The notes below the pieces were generated by a model. That model did not search any database, had not been told where the DNA came from, and was given only the letters and a program-made list of their open reading frames with translations. The position numbers and the translations under genes are program-made. Below, in pieces: positions 37,903 through 47,474 of a DNA stretch of 64,000 nucleotides (positions within the stretch are counted from its first letter, which is position 1; each line of letters opens with the position of its first letter). Source of the stretch: Defluviicoccus sp. (GTDB taxonomy: Bacteria; Pseudomonadota; Alphaproteobacteria; Rhodospirillales; Defluviicoccaceae); assembly GCA_029624735.1 (NCBI GenBank), contig JARSSM010000006.1:1-64000 (forward strand). The letters run 5' to 3'.

Positions 37903-38646
37903 TCATCGATTTAGCAGCAGGTCGCGCGCCAGGTTCACTTGCGCAGCCAGGAACGACGAGCCTCCCCTGTCCGGATGGAGGAGCGCAATCAAACGATGAT
38001 GGGCGGCTTGAATATCCTCGCTTGTGGCGCCCGGCGCAAGCCCTAGAACGCGTAACGCTTCCTCGCGCGTCATGGTTGCAGCAGTCCGGGGAGCCCCTCC
38101 CCCCTCGCCTGTCCGCCCGCCTGCCTCGCCGCCAGTAGCCGTCGCTCGCCAGCCGGGATGCATGCGATCGAGGTAGGTCTCCAGGACCTGGCAGGAAGAG
38201 GGATCGGCGGTCTGCCATTCACCCATCAGCATCGTCAGATCGGCAAGCGTGAGCTGTTTGAGGAGCCGGCCGGCAAACGTGCCTGCAATGACGCTGCCAT
38301 CAAGATCCCCGCTCGCATGATCGAGTGTCATGGCGAGAAAACGCGTGCGGATGCTGGAGACGCGCGGGCCGCCCCCGGGAGCGGCCGGGCCTGCCTGCCA
38401 TCCCCCCTGCCCAAACCCGCTTGTGCGAAAGAAGCGCAGGATGAATGGCAAGCCCAGCATGGCTGCCGTCAAGGCAATCCCGAAGCGGCCGGTCGCGATC
38501 AGTATCAGGGCGACGACGGCAATTGCTGCCACCGCCAGCCCCTTGCCCAGCCGAACGAGCAGCTTCGGGTCGGCAGTGACGAACCAGCGCCCGAGCAGGA
38601 CAAGGCCGATCAGGAGGACAACACCCAACGCCAGCGAAGTGAGCAC
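37903..38646 (-). CDS. Membrane-anchored protein with C-terminal J domain
   Basis: This 247-residue protein has two N-terminal hydrophobic helices (about 3-19 and 34-70), a Gly/Pro-rich linker, a central helical region and a C-terminal J domain. In that domain HPDRGG carries the HPD motif needed to stimulate DnaK ATPase, and EEALRVLGLAPGATSEDI forms helices I-II. Placement of the J domain at the extreme C terminus with N-terminal membrane helices resembles DjlA/TIM14-like co-chaperones. A strong hairpin sits about 25 nt upstream of the start codon (38672-38703). The client is unknown. Confidence 0.87.
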   Translation of the reverse strand: MLTSLALGVVLLIGLVLLGRWFVTADPKLLVRLGKGLAVAAIAVVALILIATGRFGIALTAAMLGLPFILRFFRTSGFGQGGWQAGPAAPGGGPRVSSIRTRFLAMTLDHASGDLDGSVIAGTFAGRLLKQLTLADLTMLMGEWQTADPSSCQVLETYLDRMHPGWRATATGGEAGGRTGEGGGAPRTAATMTREEALRVLGLAPGATSEDIQAAHHRLIALLHPDRGGSSFLAAQVNLARDLLLNR

Positions 38647-38671
38647 GCTTTGCGATCCGCGCTAGTGCACT

Positions 38672-38703
38672 GGCACAAACAGAGCGTAGATCCTGTTTGT
38701 GCC
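38672..38703 (-). promoter_or_regulatory. Perfect 11-bp inverted repeat upstream of J-domain gene
   Basis: The arms GGCACAAACAG (38672-38682) and CTGTTTGTGCC (38693-38703) are perfectly complementary around a 10-base loop. Copies of the palindrome GTGCAC flank the structure at 38665-38670 and 38708-38713. It lies just upstream of the J-domain start on the minus strand, downstream of the VWA gene, with no T-tract. It could be a 5' leader hairpin or a symmetric protein-binding site. No regulator is suggested by the sequence. Confidence 0.6.
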
Positions 38704-38778
38704 GAAAGTGCACGCGATTAACTATGTTGTGCAGCGACAACCTTCCTCGGGCGTGAATCGCCCGATTGGGTCGCTGCG

Positions 38779-39492
38779 CTAGTGGCCGAGCAATTGACGA
38801 GCAATCAGTTTAACATGCTCGCTCTGAGATTGCATGGCCTGCAAGGCGGGCAGGCCACCGGCGGCATAGGCGGCCACAGCGCGCAACAGGTCCCGGAGCG
38901 CGTTCGCGCTGCCGCTATCGAAGCGGCAATAAACGCCGTTGGCGAGCCGCGCAATTTCCCGCATCGCGGAGGCGGCCACCGGGTTGGAGCCTTCGTGAAA
39001 GACGAACGCCCGGGTGCCAAGCAGGCCCAGTTGGCCCGCGAGCGCACACAAGCCATCAACATCCTCCTCGCAGCAGTCACCGACGAACACGAGCGCCGCC
39101 ACGCGCTGTTGCCGCGTCATGTTGATGGCGTGCTGCAGGACCTTGGCGATCTGGGTATGGCCGGCGCGGCAGGTGACGGTGCTCATCAGGCGCAGGAGAG
39201 CATCCGATTCGCGGAACCACGGCCCGGCCTTGAACTCACCGAAGCCGCGGTAGAAGCATGGCTGGATTTCAAGCCCGCCCAACGATGCAGCGGCCAAAAA
39301 CATCTCGCCCTGCAGGGCGGCGGCCCGATCCCAGGTCGGCTGCCGGCTCGCGGTCGCATCGAGGGCAAAGATGAGCCGTCCGCGGGTGGCTCCCGCCGGT
39401 GCGGCGGCCACCTGCGCCACCTGCGCAAGGAAGTCACTGATTTCGCGCTCGGTTGAGAGCGCTGCCGGCAGGCCTGGGTTCTTTTCAGCCAT
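38779..39492 (-). CDS. VWA-domain protein, unrecognised
   Basis: This 237-residue soluble protein has a von Willebrand A-like fold. LIFALDATASRQP provides a MIDAS-like D-x-T-x-S in place of the usual D-x-S-x-S, and strand-loop segments AALVFVGDCCEEDVDGL and FVFHEGSNPV fit the later metal-coordination loops. No signal peptide or membrane helix is present. VWA proteins of this kind are often scaffolds for chelatases or AAA+ ATPases, but no ATPase is nearby. It is upstream of the J-domain gene on the same strand and divergent from the FAD oxidoreductase. Confidence 0.75.
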   Translation of the reverse strand: MAEKNPGLPAALSTEREISDFLAQVAQVAAAPAGATRGRLIFALDATASRQPTWDRAAALQGEMFLAAASLGGLEIQPCFYRGFGEFKAGPWFRESDALLRLMSTVTCRAGHTQIAKVLQHAINMTRQQRVAALVFVGDCCEEDVDGLCALAGQLGLLGTRAFVFHEGSNPVAASAMREIARLANGVYCRFDSGSANALRDLLRAVAAYAAGGLPALQAMQSQSEHVKLIARQLLGH

Positions 39493-39700
39493 CCGTTGAG
39501 ATTCCGCGAGAGCTGCAGCCGAGCGCGCTACCCTCTGTTAACGCGAAGATAGTATGGGTAGAGCCGTTTTGCACAGGGACAGGGGCTGCTCCCGCTTCGG
39601 CTGCCGCAACCGCCGGCACGCGGTCAGTCCCCTCCCCGCCCAACCCTGCCCGCGCGAGGTCCCTTGACAGCGGACGCCAGCGCCCGGAAATAAGGCCGCC

Positions 39701-40804
39701 ATGAGCGAAACTTGCGAATGCGTTGTCATCGGCGCCGGCGTTGTCGGCCTCGCCATCGCCCGTGCTCTCAGCCTGGCTGGCCGAGAGGTTGTCGTACTGG
39801 AAGCGGCCGAGGCGATCGGCACCGGAACCAGCTCGCGCAACTCCGAAGTCGTCCATGCGAGCCTTTACTACCCCAAGGGCAGCCTCAAGGCGGTTCTGTG
39901 CCGCAAGGGGCGCGACATGCTCTACGCATACCTGCAAGAGCATGGCATCGAGCATCAGCGGGTCGGCAAGCTGGTGGTTGCAACCGATGCCCGCGAAGTC
40001 GAAATGCTGAAGGGGATCAAGCAGAAGGCACTCGCGAACGGGGTCGAGGATATCCGCTGGCTCACGGCCGCGGAGGCGAAGGATCTCGAACCCGAGCTTG
40101 AATGCCTGGCGGCGCTGATCTCGCCTTCAACCGGCATCTTCGATAGCCACGGCTACCTGCTGAGTCTCAAGGGCGAAGCGGAAGCGAATGGCGCCGCCTT
40201 TGCGTTCTTGTCACCGGTCACCGGCGGCCGGGTGGAAAACGCCGGCATCACGCTCGACGTCGGCGGCGCCGAGCCGATGCAGCTTTCTGCCCGCGTCGTC
40301 ATCAATGCCGCCGGTCTCGGCGCACAGGAGGTGGCGCGCGCGATCCTGGGCATCCCGAAGCGGACCATCCCGCCGCTCTACTTCGCCAAGGGCAATTATT
40401 TCTCGCTGCAGGGCAAGCCGCCCTTCAAGCACCTCGTTTATCCGGTGCCGGACCAGGCGAGCATCGGCCTTCACTATACCCGCGATCTCGCCGGCCGCGG
40501 CCGCTTCGGCCCCGATGTCGAATACGTGCCGACGATCAGCTACGACGTTGACGGCCGCCGCGCCGAGCGCTTTTACGCCGCGATCCGCCTTTATTGGCCC
40601 GGCTTGCGGGACGGTGCCCTCCAGCCGGACTACGCCGGTGTGCGGCCGAAGCTGCAGTCACCGATCGAGCAGCCGAAGGACTTCCTGATCCAGGGCCGGG
40701 AAGCGCACGGGATCGACGGGCTGATCAACCTCTACGGCATCGAGTCGCCGGGGCTCACCTCGTCGCTGGCGATTGCCGAGGATGTGCTGAGCCGGATTTC
40801 CTGA
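39701..40804 (+). CDS. FAD-dependent oxidoreductase, L-2-hydroxyglutarate oxidase-like
   Basis: This 367-residue DAO-superfamily flavoprotein has the dinucleotide loop VIGAGVVGLAIARAL at the N terminus, then SSRNSEVVHASLYYP and a C-terminal GLINLYGIESPGLTSSLAIA segment contacting FAD. The pattern is closest to LhgO/YgaF-type enzymes that oxidise L-2-hydroxyglutarate, passing electrons to the quinone pool, but the substrate is not certain. It is a single plus-strand gene, convergent with mfd. Confidence 0.85.
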   Translation: MSETCECVVIGAGVVGLAIARALSLAGREVVVLEAAEAIGTGTSSRNSEVVHASLYYPKGSLKAVLCRKGRDMLYAYLQEHGIEHQRVGKLVVATDAREVEMLKGIKQKALANGVEDIRWLTAAEAKDLEPELECLAALISPSTGIFDSHGYLLSLKGEAEANGAAFAFLSPVTGGRVENAGITLDVGGAEPMQLSARVVINAAGLGAQEVARAILGIPKRTIPPLYFAKGNYFSLQGKPPFKHLVYPVPDQASIGLHYTRDLAGRGRFGPDVEYVPTISYDVDGRRAERFYAAIRLYWPGLRDGALQPDYAGVRPKLQSPIEQPKDFLIQGREAHGIDGLINLYGIESPGLTSSLAIAEDVLSRIS

Positions 40805-40813
40805 CCGCCGCGC

Positions 40814-43800
40814 TCAACCGCTGATGCCGGCCTTCGCCAGTTCGGCGACGAACCTGCGCACACCTGCCAAGCGCTCGGCCGGCGTCGCAAGCGTGCGGCG
40901 ATAGACGAGCTTCTGATCCGGTCGCAGCTTGCATACCCGCGCGTGCGTGTTGATGAAGCGGACGAGATTGTCCGGCCGGCTCAAGCGGCCATCGCGGAAG
41001 GAGATCACGGCGCCCTTTGGCCCCGCCTCGACCTTTTCGATGCCGGCGCGGCGGCACAACTGCTTGACCGCGACGACGTCGAGAAGGTTCTTGACTGCAT
41101 CGGGCATCGCGCCGAAGCGATCCACCAGCTCGACCGCAAAGGCGTCCAGCTCTTCCGTCGACGTCATCTCTGCCAGCCGCCGGTAGAGGCCTAAGCGGAC
41201 GCCCAGGTCGGGCACATAGGCTTCAGGGATGAGGACGCTCAAGCCCAGCGCCAGCTGCGGGCTCCAGTGATCGACCTTGATCTGCTGGTCGCCGCCCTTC
41301 GCCTCCGCCACGGCTTCCTCCAGCATCTGCTGATAGAGCTCGATGCCGACCTCGCGGATATGGCCGGATTGCTCGTCACCCAGGAGATTGCCGGCGCCGC
41401 GCTGGTCAAGATCGTGGCTCGCAAGCGTGAAGCCGGCGCCAAGCGCATCGAGGGACTGCATGGTCGAGAGCCGTTTCTGCCCCGAGGGCGTCAGCTTGTG
41501 CCTGGGCGGCAGGGTCAGGTAGGCGTAGGCCCGCATCTTCCCGCGGCCGACCCGCCCGCGCAGCTGGTAAAGCTGCGCCAGGCCGAACATGTCGGCGCGG
41601 TGGATGATGATTGTGTTGACTGCTGGCAGATCGAGCCCGGACTCGATGATGTTGGTCGACAGCAACACGTCGTAACGGCCCTCATAGAAGGCGCCAACGG
41701 CGCGTTCGAGCTCACGCGCCGGCATGCGGCCATGGGCGGTGACGACTTTGACCTCGGGCACCAGCTCGGCGAGGATCTTCGTGATGTCGTCCAGGAACTC
41801 AATCCGCGGCGAGACGTAGAAGGTTTGGCCGCCGCGATTGCGCTCGCGCAAGATCGCCTCGCGGATGACGACGGGATCGAAGTCGGCAACGAACGTGCGG
41901 ACGGCCAGGCGATCGACCGGCGGGGTCGCGATCAGGCTCATCTCGCGCACGCCGGTAAGCGCCAGTTGCAACGTCCGCGGGATCGGTGTCGCGGTAAGCG
42001 TCAGCACGTGAACGTCGCTTTTCAGCCGCTTCAAACGCTCCTTGTGGGTGACGCCAAAGTGCTGTTCTTCATCGACGATGACGAGGCCGAGATCGCGGAA
42101 GCCGACATCCTTGGCCAGGAGCGCGTGGGTGCCGATGATGATGTCGACCGTGCCCTCACGCAGCCCGCGCTTGGCGGCTTCTGCCTCCTTCGCCGTGACG
42201 AGCCGCGAGAGCTCCGCCACTCTCACGGGCAGGCCGGCAAAACGACCGGCGAAGGTCCGGTAGTGCTGGCGCGAGAGCAGCGTTGTGGGGACGATCACGG
42301 CCACCTGCTTGCCTTCGAGTGCGGTGACGAACGCGGCGCGGATCGCGACCTCGGTCTTGCCGAAGCCGACATCACCGCAGATCAGGCGATCGGCCGGCTT
42401 GCCGCGCGCGAGGTCGGTCAGCACGTCTCCGATCGCGCGCGCCTGATCGTCGGTCTCGGTATAGGGGAAGCGGGCGCAGAACTCATCGAACGCCCCGTCC
42501 GGCGGTGTCAGCATCGGCGCTTCGCGCACGGCGCGCGCGGCGGCGACGGCGATCAGCTCGTGCGCGATGGCTTGGATGCGGGCCTTGAGCCGCGCCTTGC
42601 GGGCCTGCCAGCCGGCACCGCCGAGCTTGTCGAGCGTAACGTCCTCGCTCTCGCCGCCGTAGCGGGTGATGAGGTCGATATTCTCGACCGGAAGGTAAAG
42701 CTTGTCGCCGCCGGCGTAGATGATGCGCAGGCAATCATGCGGTGCCGCATCGACCGAGATGGTCTCCAGTCCCTCGTAACGGCCGATGCCGTGATCGATG
42801 TGGACGATCAAATCGCCGGTGCTGAGTGCCGAGGCTTCTTTCAGGAAGTTCTCCGGCCGGCGGCGGCCGCCGCGCCGCACCATCCGCTCGCCGAGGATGT
42901 CGGGTTCGGCGATCACGCACAGGTCGTGGGTGAGGAAACCCTGATCGAGCGGCAGAACAGCGAACGCGACGCTGGCCGAAGGCAGCGCCGCCGCGTCGGC
43001 CCATGTTTCGACGATTCTTGCGCCGGTGAGGCCGTGCTCCTTGAGGACGCTGAACAGCCGGTCACGCGAGCCGCGTGACATGGCCGCGATCAGCACCCGC
43101 CGGCCGGCCGCCTGCTGCTCGCCGACTTGTTCCAGGACCGCATTGAAAATGTTGATGTCCGGGTGGCTGCGGGAGACGGCAAAGTCGAGCCCAGGCCGTC
43201 CGCCGGCGTCGGCTCCGTCGTCTGCCGCCGCGAAGGGCGAGAGCGCTGCGACCGGATACCGCCCCAGGTTCGCGGCCCAGCTCGCCGCATCCAGATACAT
43301 CCGCTCCGGCGGCACCGGCCGGTAGGTTTCGGCGACGTCGGCGAAGCGGCCGCCCTCCAGGCTCTTGCGGGTGGCGTAGTGCTCGGCGATCAGATCGAGG
43401 CGGCCTTCGAGAACGGCCTCCACCTGATCGTCGAGAACGATCACCGCGCGGCCCAGGTAGTCGAACAGCGTGTCCAGCGTTCCATGGAACAGGGGCAGCC
43501 AATGCTCCATGCCGGCGTGGTGGCGGCCTTCGGAGACCGCCGCATAGAGGAGATCATCGCTGGTGACGGCACCGAACAGGGCCCGATAGGCGGAGCGGAA
43601 ACGGGCGATCGACGCATCATCGAGAAAGACCTCGCACACCGGCTTGATCGTGCACGACGGACAGCGCCCGGTCGTGCGCTGGGTTGCGGGATCGAAGAGG
43701 CGAATCGCCTCGATCTCATCGCCGAAAAAATCGAGCCGTAGGGGCTCGCTGGTGCCGGGCGGAAACAGATCGATGATGCCGCCGCGGACGGCGAAATCGC

Positions 43801-44284
43801 CGCGTTCGGCAACCGTTTCAGCCCGCGCGTAGCCGTGCCGGCTGAGGTGGCCCGCAAGCGCGGCCGGATCAAAGCGGCCGCCTTCCTTGAGCGAGAGGAC
43901 CGCAGCGGCAAGCGCGCCGCGAGGAGGCAAACGCTGGATGACCGCAGCAGCACTGGTCAAGACGACCGCGGGCCTATTGGTCGTCTCAGCATCCTGCAAG
44001 TGCAGCAGCGTCTCCAGGCGGCGGCCGACAATGTCGGCGCGCGGTGAAACACGATCGTAGGGGATGCAGTCCCAGGCGGGAAAGCTCAAGACTTCGAGCG
44101 CGGGATCGAAAAAGGCGAGCGCGTCGTGCACCGGGCCAAGCCGCATCTCATCGCCGGCGATAAAGACGACCGGCACCGAAACCGCGCGCGCGATCTGCGC
44201 CAGCACGGCGCCATCGTAGCCCTGCGGCGTGCCAAAAAGCGCGATCCGCCCGGGCCGCCGAAAATGATCCGCAAATGAGAGCAA
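40814..44284 (-). CDS. mfd: Transcription-repair coupling factor
   Basis: This 1156-residue ATP-dependent DNA translocase displaces stalled RNA polymerase and recruits UvrA. The N-terminal UvrB-like module is followed by the RNAP-interacting CarD-like domain (LSTGDLIVHIDHGIGRYEG), then a RecG-like motor with Walker A CGDVGFGKTEVA, DEEQHF box and LTATPIPRTL, and a C-terminal TRCF domain. The start is TTG at 44284, only 3 nt after sdhE, with no clear ribosome site, so coupling to sdhE is likely. The order sdhE-mfd beside recG is common in alphaproteobacteria. Confidence 0.96.
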   Translation of the reverse strand: MLSFADHFRRPGRIALFGTPQGYDGAVLAQIARAVSVPVVFIAGDEMRLGPVHDALAFFDPALEVLSFPAWDCIPYDRVSPRADIVGRRLETLLHLQDAETTNRPAVVLTSAAAVIQRLPPRGALAAAVLSLKEGGRFDPAALAGHLSRHGYARAETVAERGDFAVRGGIIDLFPPGTSEPLRLDFFGDEIEAIRLFDPATQRTTGRCPSCTIKPVCEVFLDDASIARFRSAYRALFGAVTSDDLLYAAVSEGRHHAGMEHWLPLFHGTLDTLFDYLGRAVIVLDDQVEAVLEGRLDLIAEHYATRKSLEGGRFADVAETYRPVPPERMYLDAASWAANLGRYPVAALSPFAAADDGADAGGRPGLDFAVSRSHPDINIFNAVLEQVGEQQAAGRRVLIAAMSRGSRDRLFSVLKEHGLTGARIVETWADAAALPSASVAFAVLPLDQGFLTHDLCVIAEPDILGERMVRRGGRRRPENFLKEASALSTGDLIVHIDHGIGRYEGLETISVDAAPHDCLRIIYAGGDKLYLPVENIDLITRYGGESEDVTLDKLGGAGWQARKARLKARIQAIAHELIAVAAARAVREAPMLTPPDGAFDEFCARFPYTETDDQARAIGDVLTDLARGKPADRLICGDVGFGKTEVAIRAAFVTALEGKQVAVIVPTTLLSRQHYRTFAGRFAGLPVRVAELSRLVTAKEAEAAKRGLREGTVDIIIGTHALLAKDVGFRDLGLVIVDEEQHFGVTHKERLKRLKSDVHVLTLTATPIPRTLQLALTGVREMSLIATPPVDRLAVRTFVADFDPVVIREAILRERNRGGQTFYVSPRIEFLDDITKILAELVPEVKVVTAHGRMPARELERAVGAFYEGRYDVLLSTNIIESGLDLPAVNTIIIHRADMFGLAQLYQLRGRVGRGKMRAYAYLTLPPRHKLTPSGQKRLSTMQSLDALGAGFTLASHDLDQRGAGNLLGDEQSGHIREVGIELYQQMLEEAVAEAKGGDQQIKVDHWSPQLALGLSVLIPEAYVPDLGVRLGLYRRLAEMTSTEELDAFAVELVDRFGAMPDAVKNLLDVVAVKQLCRRAGIEKVEAGPKGAVISFRDGRLSRPDNLVRFINTHARVCKLRPDQKLVYRRTLATPAERLAGVRRFVAELAKAGISG

Positions 44285-44287
44285 GGT

Positions 44288-44560
44288 TCAGCTCGCGCCA
44301 ATCGAGCGCATCAGCAGCCGCATCACCGGGTGCTCAAACTCCGGTGGCAGCGGCTTGTTGCCGACGATCCAGTTGTAGATATCGATGTCGTTGTTATTCA
44401 TCAGGAAATCTTCAAACCAGCAGACATCGTCATCGCTCAAGTCGGCCATATGCCGCTCGGCGAACGCGCCGATGAGGACGTCGTTCTCCTTCATTCCGGT
44501 GTGATGACAGCGGAAGAACAGGCGCTTCCGTCGCGCTTCGCTGGGACTCGGCATGGTCAT
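44288..44560 (-). CDS. sdhE: FAD assembly factor SdhE (succinate dehydrogenase assembly factor 2)
   Basis: This 90-residue protein of the DUF339 family promotes covalent flavinylation of SdhA. The family core KRLFFRCHHTGMKENDVL corresponds to the R-G-x-x-E region. The glutamate is kept but the arginine of the usual RGxxE is a threonine here (TGMKE). Acidic helical segments follow (DDDVCWFEDFL). The start is the first of two ATGs (44560) with GAGGAG 8 nt upstream. It is transcribed with mfd and divergent from recG. Confidence 0.9.
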   Translation of the reverse strand: MTMPSPSEARRKRLFFRCHHTGMKENDVLIGAFAERHMADLSDDDVCWFEDFLMNNNDIDIYNWIVGNKPLPPEFEHPVMRLLMRSIGAS

Positions 44561-44631
44561 GGTCTCTGCTCCTCGCTCGCCGATAGCCGATATAAGATCG
44601 GACGCCCGTTCCTTCAGCCTCTGGTGCCTCG

Positions 44632-46716
44632 TTGCGGCCGCGCATCCTCTACCCCCTGTTCGCATCGCTGACCAGCCTTCCCGGAGTAGGCCAACGGACC
44701 GCCGGCGCGCTGGTGCGCCTTGGCTGGACACGCGTCATCGATGGCCTGTGGCACCTGCCGACAGCTGTCATCGATCGGCGTTACAGCCCTCCGCTCGCAG
44801 CAGCCCGCGCCGGCGTCATCGCTACGCTCACCGTTACGGTTCGCCAGCACGTTGCGCCGGCCGGCCATGGGCGTCAGCCGCATCGGGTCCGCTGCAGCGA
44901 CGATACCGGCCAGCTTGATCTCGTCTACTTCCGGGCACGCGCCGAAACACTGGAGCAGCTGTTGCCGGTGGGCGCGGTGCGAATCGTGAGCGGCGTTCTT
45001 GAACGCTATGGCAGCGGCCTGCAAATGGTTCATCCAGACTTCATCGTTGCTCCGGAAGCGCGCGATCGGCTGCCGGCGATCGAGCCGGTCTATCCCCTGA
45101 CGGCCGGCGTAAGCGGTCGGGCGCTCGCGCGGGTGATCCGCGAGGCGGTGGCGCGGGCTCCCGATCTCGATGAGTGGCTCGATGCCACGTTTCGTGCGCG
45201 CCAGGGCTGGCCGGCTTGGCGGCAGGCGCTCGTTGCGGCGCACGCTCCGGCGGAGGTGGGCGAGGAACTCGCCGTTACCCCTGCCCGCTCCCGCCTCGCC
45301 TACGACGAACTGCTGGCGAATCAGCTGGCGCTGGCGCTGATGCGCCATCATCTGCGCGTCCGTGCTGGCCGCACGATTCAGGTGCCGGGCTACTTGGCCG
45401 CTAAGGCGCTCTCGGCACTCGGCTTCCAGTTGACTGCGGCCCAACGCGCAGCAGTGGCCGAAATCGAGGGCGACCTCGCGTCGGGCAAGCGCATGCTGCG
45501 GCTGTTGCAGGGCGATGTCGGCAGCGGCAAGACCGTTGTCGCTGTGCTCGCGATGCTCGCGGTCGCCGAGGCCGGCGGCCAATCGGCGCTCCTGGCACCA
45601 ACGGAGGTTCTCGCCCGCCAGCACTGGAAGACGATCGAGCCGATCGCGGCGGCCGCCGATGTCAAGGTCGCACTCCTGACCGGGCGGATGGCGGCGCGCG
45701 ATCGCAGCCAGCTGTTGCAGGCCCTTGCCGACGGCGAAATTGCGATCGTGGTCGGCACCCACGCGCTCGTGCAAGAGGCGGTCGGCTTCAAGGATCTCGT
45801 CCTCGCCGTTATCGACGAACAGCACCGTTTCGGCGTGCATCAGCGCCTCGCGCTCACCGCCAAGGGAAGCAGCACCCATGTCTTGTTGATGACCGCGACA
45901 CCGATCCCGCGCACGTTGACGCTGATGATCTATGGCGACCTCGACGTCTCGCGGCTGAACGAGAAGCCGCCCGGCCGGCAGCCGATCGACACCCGTATTG
46001 TTCCGCTCGATCGCCTGGACGACGTGATTGCGGCCTTGGGCCGCAGGCTTGCCGCCGGCGCGCGAGCGTACTGGGTGTGCCCTCTGGTCGAAGAGTCCGA
46101 GGTGCTCGATGTCGCGGCGGCCGAGGAGCGGGCGGCGATGCTAGGCGAGCGGATGCGCGTGCGCGTCGGCCTGCTGCATGGCCGGATGAAAGGCGACGCC
46201 CGGGACGCGGTGATGGAGGCCTTCATCGCCGGGACGATCGACCTTCTCGTCGCGACGACGGTGATTGAGGTCGGCGTCGATGTGCCGGCGGCGACGGTGA
46301 TGGTCATCGAGCATGCGGAACGCTTCGGCCTTGCCCAGCTGCACCAGTTGCGCGGCCGCATCGGCCGCGGCGCCCAGCGCTCGACCTGCCTCCTCCTTTA
46401 CGCTGGGCCGCTGACGGAGGCTGCACAGGCGCGCCTGGTAGTGATTCGCGACAGTGACGACGGCTTTCGCATTGCCGAGGAAGATTTGCGCCTGCGCGGT
46501 GCCGGCGAGGTCTTGGGCGTCCGGCAGAGCGGCCTGCCTGCCTTCCGCCTCGCCGATCTTGACCTTCACGCCGATTTGCTGGCGGCGGCCCGGGACGACG
46601 CTAGGCTGATCCTGGAGCGCGATCCGATGCTGGAGAGCCCGCGCGGCCAGGCGCTGAAGACGCTTCTCTATCTGTTCGAACGCGACGCGGCGGTGCGCTA
46701 TATCCGTTCCGGCTGA
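44632..46716 (+). CDS. recG: ATP-dependent DNA helicase RecG
   Basis: This 694-residue branch-migration helicase remodels stalled forks and Holliday junctions. An N-terminal wedge/OB domain precedes the motor with Walker A LQGDVGSGKTVVA, the DEQHRF box and MTATPIPRTL. A C-terminal helicase lobe contains VEVGVDVPAATVM and QLRGRIGRGAQ. The start is TTG 44632 (MRPRILYPLF), the only family-like start. Its 3' end overlaps the end of the convergent DUF502 gene by 19 nt. Confidence 0.96.
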   Translation: MRPRILYPLFASLTSLPGVGQRTAGALVRLGWTRVIDGLWHLPTAVIDRRYSPPLAAARAGVIATLTVTVRQHVAPAGHGRQPHRVRCSDDTGQLDLVYFRARAETLEQLLPVGAVRIVSGVLERYGSGLQMVHPDFIVAPEARDRLPAIEPVYPLTAGVSGRALARVIREAVARAPDLDEWLDATFRARQGWPAWRQALVAAHAPAEVGEELAVTPARSRLAYDELLANQLALALMRHHLRVRAGRTIQVPGYLAAKALSALGFQLTAAQRAAVAEIEGDLASGKRMLRLLQGDVGSGKTVVAVLAMLAVAEAGGQSALLAPTEVLARQHWKTIEPIAAAADVKVALLTGRMAARDRSQLLQALADGEIAIVVGTHALVQEAVGFKDLVLAVIDEQHRFGVHQRLALTAKGSSTHVLLMTATPIPRTLTLMIYGDLDVSRLNEKPPGRQPIDTRIVPLDRLDDVIAALGRRLAAGARAYWVCPLVEESEVLDVAAAEERAAMLGERMRVRVGLLHGRMKGDARDAVMEAFIAGTIDLLVATTVIEVGVDVPAATVMVIEHAERFGLAQLHQLRGRIGRGAQRSTCLLLYAGPLTEAAQARLVVIRDSDDGFRIAEEDLRLRGAGEVLGVRQSGLPAFRLADLDLHADLLAAARDDARLILERDPMLESPRGQALKTLLYLFERDAAVRYIRSG

Positions 46717-47474
46717 GCCGCTTCGTGTGCCGGCGACGGCAGCGGCTTCGAAGGCTGTGTAGGGGCGTCGTCAGTGGAGGATGCATCCTCGACCACCGGC
46801 GGCGTCAGGATTCCGCCGGAAATAACCATCTTCAACGCCCCTTCGATCGACATCGTGAGCGGTACGACTTCAGAGCGCGGCACGAACAACAGAAATCCCG
46901 ACGTTGGGTTTGGTGTCGTCGGCAGAAAGACGTTGAGAACGTCATCCTTGGTTTTGGCCTGGACCTCACCCTCCGTGCGGCCGGTGAGAAAACCGATCGC
47001 CCAGGTGCCGCGGCGCGGGTACTCGATCAGGACCGCCTCGCGAAAGGCCGCCGATTGCTGTGCGAGTACGGTCTCGACGATCTGTTTGACCGCGCCGTAG
47101 ATGCCGCGCAGGAACGGCGTGCGCACCATGACCGCTTCCGACACGCGCATGAAGAGGCGGCCAAAGAAGCCGGCGGTCAGCATGCCGACCAGCGTGAGGA
47201 AGACAACGACGGCGATCAGGCCCACGCCTGGAATCGCGAACGGCAGATACGTTTCCGGATTAAAGCGGGCGGGGATCAGGGGCGTAATGCGGTTATCGAC
47301 AAAGCTGAGGAGCAGCCAGGCGAGATAGAAGGTGATCGAGATCGGGGCTACGACCAGGACACCAGCCAGAAAGTAAGCACGCAGCCGGGCGCTGAGGCGG
47401 ATCGGCAAACGGTGGGTCGTTGCCGCGATAGCCGGCTGCGGTTGCGCGGGCGGTGCTTCCTCGGTGTTCGTCAT
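46698..47474 (-). CDS. DUF502 family membrane protein
   Basis: This 258-residue inner-membrane protein has two hydrophobic helices (LRAYFLAGVLVVAPISITFY and PGVGLIAVVVFLTLVGML) followed by the diagnostic DUF502 core. That core includes RTPFLRGIYGAVKQIVETV, AIGFLTGRTEGE and VFLPTTPNPTSGFLLFV. The C terminus is Pro/Ser-rich and disordered. Function is unknown. Homologues are widespread in proteobacteria and cyanobacteria. The start is the ATG of MTNTEEA at 47474. Its 3' end overlaps that of convergent recG by 19 nt. Confidence 0.9.
   Translation of the reverse strand: MTNTEEAPPAQPQPAIAATTHRLPIRLSARLRAYFLAGVLVVAPISITFYLAWLLLSFVDNRITPLIPARFNPETYLPFAIPGVGLIAVVVFLTLVGMLTAGFFGRLFMRVSEAVMVRTPFLRGIYGAVKQIVETVLAQQSAAFREAVLIEYPRRGTWAIGFLTGRTEGEVQAKTKDDVLNVFLPTTPNPTSGFLLFVPRSEVVPLTMSIEGALKMVISGGILTPPVVEDASSTDDAPTQPSKPLPSPAHEAAQPERI

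Noticed and set aside
41267..43078. A 603-codon plus-strand open frame opposite mfd
   Set aside because: It has no recognisable domain and mirrors the codon pattern of mfd, so it is a shadow frame.
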